From positions 434,001-498,000 of the forward strand of contig CAWUCO010000074.1 of the NCBI GenBank assembly GCA_963920705.1: a DNA stretch of 64,000 nucleotides, written 5' to 3'. Source of the stretch: Odiellus spinosus (lineage: Eukaryota > Arthropoda > Arachnida > Opiliones > Phalangiidae). How positions within the stretch are numbered: position 1 is the first letter of the stretch; each line of letters begins with the position of its first letter. The notes beneath the pieces are model-generated. The model saw nothing but the letters and a program-made list of their open reading frames with translations. It was not told the DNA's origin and ran no database searches. Positions 55,534 through 64,000 of the stretch are shown here, piece by piece. Position numbers and translations under genes: made by a program.

Positions 55534-56680
55534 ATGCGACAAATTCTTTACAGTAACATTCGGAGTGCTAAATGCAACCTTTCTAACCTATGTGCCGCAA
55601 TTAACATCGATAATAATAACATAGATGTAATCGCTCTCACGGAAACTTGGTTTAGAAGCGATTTGTATTTCCATATCGCAAATTATAATTTTTTCGGCAT
55701 CGGCTCCCGTATAGGGGGCGGTGTCGGCTTTTATGTAAAAAACAGTATTAAGATAACACCAATCGCCAACTTATGCCTTTTTAACCATAACATAGAAAGT
55801 TACGTTATCAAAATAATCGAGACTGGCGATTGTTTTGTAGTTATTTACCGACCCCATACAGCGAATTACTCGAGTTTTCTTGACGAATGTGAAATGATCT
55901 TGAAGGGACTTGGTCCTCCTAACACCAGAAAAATCATAGTAGGAGACTTCAATTTCGATTTCCTAATACCCTCTCCATGTGTTAATGGACTACTGGACTT
56001 GTTTACCAGCTACAACCTTACTCAAGGCGTCTTTACTGCAACTAGAGTTACCTCCTCTTCATCCACCTGTACAGATAATGTTTTTTTCAGCCAAGACCTT
56101 AGCTCAATTGAAGTACTTAAGAATATTGATATCACCGACCACTGCCCCATTATCTTGAAATATGATACGCCAAAAATTAATAAGTCTTCTGTGACGATTC
56201 GAAATTTCTCCAGAAATAACCTACTTAAATTTAATGACATATTAGCTGTAGTTGACTGGTCAAAGCTTTATCAACAACTTGATATTAATACCGCGTATGC
56301 ATGTTTTGAAGATAAAATTGCAGAAATATACAACTCCTGTTTTAACTTTATAACAATTCGACCTTCGTCAGATTCTTGGATAGCTAGGGATGTTAGAAAT
56401 GTTATAAAAGAGAAATACAAACTCCAAAAAAAAGCCAGACGTTATCCCTCCTCAATAAATTGCTCGAATTATAAAATATATAAAAATAAATGAAATAATC
56501 TTATTCGTAACGCCCGAAACTCATACTATTATCAAAAATTACTCGAAGTCAAGACTCCCAAAGATAAATGGAAAATAGTTAACAACCTCCTCTCTCGATC
56601 AAAGGAAAAAAAACTGAAATCCCAATCTCCGCGGATATTTTAAACTCACATTTTACATCCGACGTCTCCCTTCCGCTTCC
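55534..56680 (+). pseudogene. LINE ORF2: AP endonuclease and linker
   Basis: Likely start at 55534 (ATG before RQILYSNIRS). Open from 55468 to a TGA at 56491. Endonuclease landmarks: YSNIRSAKCNL, the catalytic Glu in IALTETWF, GGGVGFYVK, IVGDFNFDF (Asp and Asn) and the final TDHCPII (Asp-His). After the TGA the same frame continues with RNARNSYYYQKLLEVKTPKD, so the stop is a mutation. A shift in an A-run near 56610 ends the frame. Confidence 0.85.
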
Positions 56681-56739
56681 CAGCCACGCTACTGAACCTC
56701 CGCCAGTCCAAAGTCCCCACACGATGGCTCTGCATTTAC

Positions 56740-58235
56740 TATAAGAACCTGACCTAATAGATATAGTTAAGTCCATACCGTCTTCGTCCTCTCCAGGCAT
56801 GGACTCCCTTCATCCCAAGCCTATGAAGTTCGCGCTTATGCAGCTAATAGCCCCATTAATGTTTATAATTAATCTATCATTTTCCTGTGGTATGTATCCA
56901 GAGAAACTAAAAAGCACAATAATCATCCCTATACATAAGAAGGGGGACACCGACATTCCGGGGAATTATAGACCAATCTCGATCTTCACATACGTAGCCA
57001 AAATATTCGATAAAGCATATCTAACTAGACTACAGTTATTTGTAGATAAGCATAACTTAATATCTCAATACCAGTTCGGCTTTCGTAAGGGAAGAAGTAC
57101 GATCGATGCAATAGCCCACGCCTATAAAAACGTTATTGACGCCTTGGACCTGGAAAAAACGTGTTTGGGAACATTTTTGGACTTGAGAAAAGCATTTGAT
57201 AGCGTCCCTCATTCAAGCCTAATTATAAAATTAAACCGCGTCGGAATTCGAGGGAAAGCGAGTGATTGGTTGAGGAGCTATTTGCAAAATAGACCCTGTT
57301 ATACAAAAATCAAGGGTGATTTATCTTCCTCTCAGTATTTAAAATCAGGGGTACCGCAAGGCTCGGTAATTTCCCCCTTATTATTTAACCTCTATTTCAA
57401 TGATTTAGTTGACCATCTTCCATTACATTCTCTCTTCCTCTACGCAGATGACGCGTTATAGCTATTCTCCTCCCTTAGTATACAGGAAGTCTATGCGAAA
57501 ACAATGAATACCTTACAATAATTTTTAATTGGTTAACACTGAATGGTCTCGCCCTGAACCTAGACATAACCGAATATATCCTCTTTGCTAATCGTGGAAA
57601 GGACGTTCACAGTCATATTGACAAAATTACAGTTAATAACGTGGATATAAATCGGGTCTACAAATATAAATACTTAGGCATCTGGATTGATAGTCACCTG
57701 TCATGGAATCTCTATGTAGATTCCATCTGTAAAACCTTATCCAAAGTATGTGGACTCGTGTATGGCTGTCGTCACCTAGTCCCGCGTAAAATTCTGTTTG
57801 AAATTTATTATTCTCTTTTTTTATTCGTTCTTGTCTTACGGTTTCTGTATCTGGGGCAACACAACTAATTATAACTTGACAAGGATTCTAACTCTACAGA
57901 AAAGAGTCGTAAGATCCATTTATAATCAAGGGTACAGAGATCATACCAAGGATTTATTTATAAAAGGGAAATTGCTTAACGTATATCAATTATATAAATT
58001 CATGTCTCTAAATTTTATTTATTCGGAGTCCTTAAAATATCCCTCATTGTTGGAAAAAGTCGTGAAAACACTGTTTACCCGTTCCAGTAATGTATTAAAA
58101 CCGGATTCTTGTAAGACCACCAAAAAATTTACCTCATTATTCTATGACGGCTGCAAATTGTTTAATGTAATCCCGCCTGACATACGTGCTATGCGGCCGA
58201 TTACTAAATTTAAATTCCACCTAAAAAATTATTAA
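56740..58235 (+). pseudogene. LINE ORF2: reverse transcriptase and C-terminal region
   Basis: 56799-57461 holds RT motifs: STIIIPIHKKGD, NYRPISIF, FGFRKGRSTIDAI, LDLRKAFDSVPH, SGVPQGSVISPLLFNL and the catalytic LYADDA. It ends at a TAG three codons later. The thumb and C-terminal pieces are 57641-57868 and 57798-58235 in two other frames (YKYLGIWIDSHLSWN; GFCIWGN). All blocks are in the expected order, so only small indels and point stops have inactivated it. Confidence 0.88.
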
Positions 58236-59579
58236 TCAATAATTATCTGTAATCACAGACTTAATTTACAAAATGTTCTTGTTTATCTTGTGTTTTTTAC
58301 CTCCCCGACTGAACTTTAGTTCAGGGGGAGGTATTACATTGATCGTGTCTGTCTGTGTGTGTGTCTGTGTGTCACTTCCGGCGTAAGCGGATATCCTGCG
58401 TAAACGGAAATCACGTGACCTAGCTCGTGGAGCCAAAAGTCTAGAGACGTAATCATGCCAGCTTATCGTTCAATTCCGTTTAACGGGAATTACCTCCTTT
58501 AAGCGTGGCTGCCGCATTGAGTTTCAAGTGTCGTGCAATTATATATAATAGGACGTCTCCAATTGTATATTATCGCATTCCACCATCCACTTTACGGTCA
58601 AACCTCGATGCTGGACAGTTGAAAGCGATTATACGCAATGGGACGTCTCCCACTGTTATAATCACCTCCGACCATCCCCACACCAAGGTCCAACCTCTAG
58701 TGTCCGATCTCAGCGGGCCATATTAGCGAGGCGTCCCTCACTAATATAGTCCACATCAACCTTCCACTCCAGTCATCTCCTCCCTCTACGGGTCTTTGTG
58801 GTGCAGTTACCGAATGCCTAGGGTTACGATAAACGTTGAGAAGGGGGGTTTTCCCCAACTCTTCTCGGTTACTCGCTCGGTGAATAAAGGTTAGCGAAAG
58901 CTATATATACCCCTTTTCCATGCCCTAACTATTTTGGCCTTATGCCGCGATATCTTTTAGTGAATTGAAGCGTATAATGCATTTAAATTTTAATTTAATA
59001 TAATAATATTGTTAAACTGAATCTAATTAATAAAGAAGCTGAAAAATCAATTAAAAATTCGAGATAGTTTAGAAGATATTTAAGAAATTTCCCAAAAATT
59101 TAATGAAATGTGACCGTTTAATACCAGCTTGAGTTGGCAACACGCGCTAAGCTGTTTTCCATATATCATTTTGTCCAAAAAGCATAGGTATAACGGGCAG
59201 TATAGGCTAAGGCTTGCTGCAAACTTGGGGTGGATTGAAGAATCTAAATAAAGGTACGTTTACACGGGCATCCAAGATAGAAACGACATAAGATTTAAAG
59301 CTGAGGCGGATTGATACAAAATGTTAAACCTCTTAAGAAAAATTATAGTCGTGAAAACTCCCCTTGGACAGAAGTACAGTAGGTTTCCCGTGTTTAAAAA
59401 AACAACAGTTTTGAATAAAAAATGGTTATCTGATGTTGGAAAAAAAATAGGCTTCAGATTTCTCCACTATTAAACCAAGAAACATTTCCGATTATTTTCA
59501 TAATCAAAAGAAGCCGTGTAGAGTGAACTTCGTTAGCAGACCACGAGACGAGACCAGACCAGACGAAAGAGAGCTGTAG

Positions 59580-60530
59580 TGACTTAAGTGAGAAAATCAA
59601 CCAGCGCAGAATGTCATCACCATTTGAAGTCAACAGAGCAGCGACACGGCTTTCATTAATCACCTGAAAGAGACGGCCTGGCTACGAAGAATTGAAACAT
59701 GCAAGCAGTGAGTGTTTTCGGACTCGACATATGAGATTCTTACAGTCAGTAAAAGCTCAACAATTCTTCATACGGCCTCGTTATTCTAAACATAAAAGGA
59801 TCTATTCAAATTTAAATATTAACGGTATGGAAATTAGTCTACTTTCAGTCTTTAAGATATTTTTTTATCGTAGGAGTAGAAACTAACGTCTTGTCAGCCG
59901 GTTTGGAAAATATCCTCTCGACCAGCTCCATCCTTGGATTCTTCCAATGACTGGGATCTCTCGTATGATGAAAATATCAGTAATGGTCCTCTATTAGCAC
60001 ATAAAAACATCAATTTCAGACGAGAACTGTACCGGAAGTAATTGCCAATCATCTATCGACAATGGGTTGTAAATGGAACATTCAGTCTAGAACATTTCTT
60101 GGTTTGTCCAAGAGGAATTTGCTACCATATCTTCGTCGTTTTCTATTCCTAGTCTTCATTGCCATCCCAGACTAACGTCTTGTCAGCCGGTTTGGAAAAT
60201 AACCTCTCGTCCAGCTCAATCCTTTGATTCTTCCAATGACTGGGATCACTTGCATGATGAAAATATCAGTAATGGTCCTCTATTAGCACGTCAAAACAAG
60301 AATTTTAGACGAAAACTTTACCGGAAGTAATTGCCAATCATCTACCGAAAATGGGTTGTAAATGGAACATTCAGTCTACAATATTTCTTGGTTTGTCTAA
60401 GAGGAACTTGCTACCAAATCTTCGTCGTTTTAAGACTTGTCTTCCTTGCCATCCCAGACTAAATCCTTCGTCTTTATCAAATCAGTGGATTATCTCAAAG
60501 ATAATCACACAGTACAGCCTATGCTCTAGT
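59580..60530 (+). pseudogene. Family A short reading frame with a duplicated exon-like block
   Basis: 59692-59886 encodes KHASSECFRTRHMRFLQSVK, as in copy 2. The following exon-like block occurs twice in tandem: 59888-60172 and 60174-60460. Each starts cgtcttgtcagccggtttgg, where cttgtcag could be a splice acceptor, and encodes SSNDWDLSYDENISNG or a variant. Stops interrupt the pieces. The function is unknown. Conservation of peptide words between diverged copies hints that it once coded. Confidence 0.4.
59888..60460 (+). repeat. Tandem duplication, about 287-bp unit
   Basis: Two copies starting cgtcttgtcagccggtttgg, about 93% alike by eye. Copy 2 of the element (minus strand, 37600-37900) has a single unit, so the duplication is specific to this copy. 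Confidence 0.9.
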
Positions 60531-61149
60531 GTTAATTTATATTATAAGAACATGTATTTTACATATTTATTTAGAAAATAAATTTCATTTGGTGTGTCTA
60601 TTAAGAAATCTACGCCATGCCGCATATAATTATGGGTAACGAAGGACATTTCATTTGTTGTGTATATTAAGAAGTCTGCGACCTGCCGCATGTAATTATG
60701 GGTAACGCATGACACTCTTTTGCATTCTCGGTATTCTTGAGGTTAAGGGAAAATACTTATACTCCGCAAAATAGAGAATGATTGAAATGCACGCTGTTTC
60801 CTCTACTCATCCAATACTCTACTTTCGTATTCTCGTTATGTTGGTAAAATCAGTTAGGCTTATTTTGTTTTTAACTCTAATTTTAATTCGCGTGTTTACA
60901 GCTCGAGTCTTATATCCCAACTGACAAATTTTTATAATCCCGCGCTCGGGTATTTTCTATATACAGAAAAAGCTCGCGCTTTCCAGTTTTTCCGTTAATT
61001 GGAAATTCAAATAATATCAATTATACAATTTCGATGGGAGGATAGTACATCTACATTTCTTTTCATCTTTTATTTTAGGTAGGGTTAGGTTAGATTACCT
61101 TAACGTCGGGGTCGGGGAGGTTATATTTTGGTTTCCCAACTTGTCTTGT

Positions 61150-61325
61150 TATAATTTATTTCGGTTTACTCTTGTTAATGATTAAATTTTAGTCCCCGAA
61201 TTTTAGTGTGGGGCTTACAAATCGCTCGTTGATTTAGCCCTGCCTAATTCCTATCTGTATCCCAAATAACACTAAATAAATAAAAAAAATAAAATAAAAA
61301 ATAAAATAAAAAGAAATAATTACTT
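61150..61325 (+). mobile_element. LINE 3' UTR end with A-rich tail
   Basis: Continuation of the LINE after the family A insertion. It carries tagtgtggggcttacaaatc and gatttagccctgcc, a common 3' end theme of CR1/Jockey-type LINEs, then ends in an aaataaataaaa tail to about 61320. Confidence 0.75.
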
Positions 61326-61614
61326 TAGCTGGAAGAGTTATAAATGCTTCGATTTAGAACTAAGATAAATAAATACTACTGCATTAACTTCCTTTTTCCT
61401 CCCGATTAATAGTTGTCACCTTGACGTGGTGGTGAGGCTTGTGTGCGTCAGGGAAGTGCTGGGCGTTGTCGGCTGGGGCTTAGCTTTGCTTGGCCCCTGG
61501 CAGGGTCTCCCATGCCGATCTGGTCAGCATGGAGGCGCCTGACTAAGTACAACTATCTTTTTCCCCTAGGCAGATGTTTTTATGCATCTGCTAAGGGGAC
61601 TTCCCTAAGCTAAG

Positions 61615-62952
61615 GTGGGAGGCATCGTGCCGATGGCTGGATGGTACCGGGGAAGTGAATCACGGTATCCCCCTAACGATCCCCTCGGGGCACCAGGCGA
61701 CACCCCGTTGTATCTAGCCTTCCACCCGGGATGCGGACTACCGGGTGGTGACCTTTTATTTGCCGCAATTTCTCGTGGGACTTTTATGAATTCTAACAAT
61801 AAAAATCCAAAAACCAAACATGGGTCTGGGTCATCCTTGGGTGAAACCCAGCCCTCCAATATGCAGGAAACTGCCTCTGGTTCTTCCTCTGGCAGTACTG
61901 CTGGTAAGTCTGGGTCGTCGCAAGAGCTTACCAAAAAGAGTTTTAATCGCAATGCCCGTCGCAAGCGGGCTCGCGAAGCGAAGAAGGAGACCAATCCACT
62001 GCCTAGCAGTGAAGTGGTACCTTCAGCCAAAAGGCCCAGGACAGTGAACTCTAATCCCTCTCCTGGGTCTTCTCAACCGCGTCCTAAGAAGGCTAAAGAG
62101 GCTTCGGCCCCTAAGTCTTATTAGGATGCGGTTGGCCTGACGAAGATGGCCATCATTAAAGATGGCTATCCAGTCAATAAGGTTACGGAGGTCGATGTGA
62201 GGGCCATCCAGTCTGGAATTCTGGAGAGGATAGATGGGATACCTTCGGGTGAACCACTACCTCTCCTAAAGAATTTCCAGTTGGTGGGTGGCGCTCTCAT
62301 CTATCACTGTGGCGATTTGCAGTCGGGTACCTGGTTGAAGAAGGCTTTCGACCAAAATGAACAAGTTCTGGCGGACACCAGGTTACTGGTTACAGAAGCC
62401 GGTGCGCTGCCAAAGCCGTTCAAGGTTGCCTTCAAAACCAGGGACACGCTGTTTAGGAGGATGCAGTCCTACAACAACCTGTTGAATACTGGGTGTTGGA
62501 GAGCTGTAAACTCGGTATCCACCAAACAAACAATCCGCTGGATTTTCCAGATGGATGATGACTCGGTGGGTGCCATTAAAGAGGCTAACTATCTAGCTTA
62601 CACTGGTTTGGATCAGGGGATCTTCAAGATCCTTTCTGATCCAAAGAAACCTCAGCCACAATTGGAGGCTGGGAGTACTGGCGCGACTCCAGCGGAGCCC
62701 AGTGATGATGAAGGGTCATTATGGGCTTTGCTGGACGATGTCTCTCTGGGGGACACTTCCGACAACACAGATGACACTGTGGTGCCGGAAGATCAACCCT
62801 CCAATGCCCATTTGTCTGGGACAGGGGGGGGGGGGTTGCCAGTGGTTCTGCTGGCGCTGAGGATAGGGTGGATGGGCTGGTACCTCCAACCACCTCTAGT
62901 GCCATGGAATAGCCGGGCATACCCCTACCTGTCCTGGAAAAATGGGACTTAA
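61615..62952 (+). pseudogene. LINE ORF1 with DUF4780-like domain
   Basis: One frame across a TAG at 62122-62124 (61615-62124 and 62146-62952 are in phase), so the stop is a mutation. The N-terminal half is Ser/Lys/Arg-rich and probably disordered (KKSFNRNARRKRAREAKKE). The second half resembles DUF4780: IKDGYPVNKVTEVDVRAIQS, GGALIYHCGD and then GCWRAVN. This domain is found in ORF1 of insect LINEs. A G12 run at 62824-62835 shifts the frame near the end. No CCHC knuckle is seen. Confidence 0.75.
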
Positions 62953-63450
62953 AGTTGTACAGAACAACTTACAACATTGCCGGGCAGCTACGGCAGTTCT
63001 ATGCCGTAGGTTTGCCATAGACACCCTTGATGTGGCTCTTATCCAGGAGCCCTGGATCAATAAATGCCAGATCCTGGGTCTCAGGGGCGCAGGCAACATC
63101 TACTATGATTTTGCCTCCGATATGCCAAGATCTTGTATCTTGGTAAGAAAGGGCATCCACGCCCTTCCCTTGACTCAGTATCAGTCTCGGGATACTGCTG
63201 TTGTAAGGATATTCTCCTCTACTGCTGACGGAGAAAATGAGCTTACAATGGCGTCTGCCTACTTGCCGTATGATGAGGCCGACTCGACTCCAACGCAGCA
63301 GGTTGCCAGTTTGGTAAACCACTGTGAAGGTTTGGGGAAGAAGCTCATTATAGGTAGTGATGCTAATGCACATCATGTTGTGTGGGGCAGTAGTGACTGC
63401 AACCATTGTGGTGATGATTTAATGGAATACCTGGTAAGGTTTTCCTCGAA
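62942..63450 (+). pseudogene. LINE ORF2 endonuclease, truncated
   Basis: The ATG at 62942 overlaps the ORF1 end. Endonuclease landmarks: VVQNNLQHCRAA, the catalytic Glu in ALIQEPWI, the ASAYLPYD block, and IIGSDANAHHVVWGS with the Asp and Asn/His pair. Coding sequence breaks after DDLMEYLV (about 63437). The last ten codons and stop at 63469 come from unrelated DNA. The second catalytic half and RT are missing. Confidence 0.88.
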
Positions 63451-63469
63451 GAAAAATAACTACGAATAA

Positions 63470-64000
63470 TTTAAAAGGCCTTTGTTTTCTGATATTGCCC
63501 CCTTTAAAATCTTCATTTGACTGCTCAATTTGTTACGGTCAACGTCGTCTGCTAAGCTAGAAAACAAGGTGAGTATAAAGGGCTTTAAAAAACGCAAATA
63601 ATCCCTATAAGATCCCCATTCTTATAAACCGGCGAGTATTTTTAACGATCTGTTGAAGTACGAGTCGTGACAATTCGGGGTTTAAAAAAAAAGTGAACTC
63701 ACATTATACTAAAGAAAAACAATTCATTACACGGTTTCCCTGAAAAATAATTAAGCTAAATTTAATGTTAAGGGTCAATGGGAGAAAATCGCCTGTTATG
63801 TTTTTTCTTAAATATTTGCGAGTGAATAAAATCATTTGTTTTGAAATTAGACTCAAAATCCTGTCAGATTGCGATTATAATTAAATTTTACGTTTTAAAA
63901 GAAAATTTAACATATCTGTCGCTTCAGCCATCTGAAATCATAACAGATCTTTCTGGGTCTTTGTTCACAAAGACATTTTGATATAATCTAATTGGTAATC
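63470..64000 (-). other. Unassigned sequence with 140-bp dispersed repeat, copy b
   Basis: 63745-63875 is the inverse of 54066-54205 (caggcgattttctcccattg read on the minus strand). The rest is AT-rich and shows no coding content. The matching piece to the left sits next to a 105-bp repeat array, and this one does not. Confidence 0.6.

Larger units (their letters stand above)
54206..58291 (+). mobile_element. LINE (CR1/Jockey-like group), degenerate
   Basis: ORF1, then an overlapping ORF2 with AP endonuclease and RT, then a 3' UTR that is split by a family A element and resumes at 61150-61320. The 5' boundary is unclear (between 54206 and 54600). ORF2 carries several stops and frameshifts. 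Clade assignment beyond the CR1/Jockey range needs a tree. Confidence 0.85.
58292..61143 (+). mobile_element. Family A element, copy 4, complete (2.85 kb)
   Basis: Inserted into the LINE 3' UTR with a 6-bp target duplication, tcttgt at 58286-58291 and 61144-61149. The left end forms a perfect hairpin: acctcccc, then the palindromic ctgaactttagttcag, then ggggaggt, followed by a TG run. The right end reads gtcggggaggttatattttg and then gtttcccaacttg. The shared word acctccccgac is inverted at the two ends but at different distances from the tips, so the inverted repeats are asymmetric. No transposase is encoded. Confidence 0.85.
61420..63465 (+). mobile_element. Second LINE (I/R1/Loa-like), cut off at its 3' side
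   Basis: A GC-richer block from ttgacgtggtggtgaggctt (about 61431) through ORF1 and the start of ORF2. The RT and everything after the first two thirds of the endonuclease are absent. LINE copies are normally truncated at the 5' end, so loss of the 3' end implies a deletion or a rearrangement at about 63455. Confidence 0.8.

Overview
The window is eukaryotic and almost entirely made of transposable elements. I see no bacterial gene organisation, no rRNA and no confident host single-copy gene. The AT-rich background, short introns (one of about 89 bp), a Gypsy element whose primer-binding site is of the tRNA-Ser kind known from insect elements, Penelope, Helentron, Academ-like, hAT, MULE, SINE and two LINE lineages all suggest an arthropod, most likely an insect. 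The order cannot be read from the sequence.

Layout. 1-1.3 kb: minisatellites. 1.37-3.98 kb: a copy of an unnamed 2.85-kb DNA element, here called family A. 3.98-16.28 kb: a Gypsy-type LTR retrotransposon with gag, protease, RT, RNase H and integrase, and a tail ORF with zinc-binding motifs. A 5'-truncated Penelope element carrying a snap-back inverted repeat has split its gag. 16.3-20.0 kb: a decayed Helentron (Pif1 helicase plus terminal endonuclease) carrying a hAT MITE. 20.2-25.8 kb: two inverted copies of a 0.9-kb palindromic element (family C). 27.1-35.3 kb: an 8.1-kb structure of two tail-to-tail elements with family A-type ends, flanking 3.7 kb that holds a spliced ORF and a MULE/ZSWIM-like fragment. 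35.4-36.2 kb: a MITE nested in a second palindromic element. 37.3-44.9 kb: a minus-strand family A copy split by a 5.03-kb Academ-like transposon encoding a transposase and an XPG-like nuclease with a Cys-rich tail. 45.0-50.3 kb: a 345-bp tandem repeat split by a second, decayed Academ-like element, itself split by a 2.5-kb LTR-like insert. 50.4-54.2 kb: a SINE, a tRNA-like sequence, long minisatellites and a 1.4-kb palindrome with a nested MITE. 54.5-61.3 kb: a LINE with ORF1 and ORF2 whose 3' UTR is split by a complete family A element. 61.4-63.5 kb: a second LINE with a DUF4780-type ORF1, cut off inside its endonuclease.

The nesting fixes insertion order. In several places the pre-insertion site can be read from another copy, giving exact boundaries: 3-bp target-site duplications (TSDs) for both Academ-like elements, 8 bp for two MITEs, 14 bp for the SINE, about 12 bp for Penelope and 6 bp for family A. 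No autonomous element looks fully intact. The Academ-like element is closest, with two long reading frames joined at an A7 run. The least explained items are family A with its hairpin ends, the 8.1-kb inverted composite and the spliced ORF inside it.
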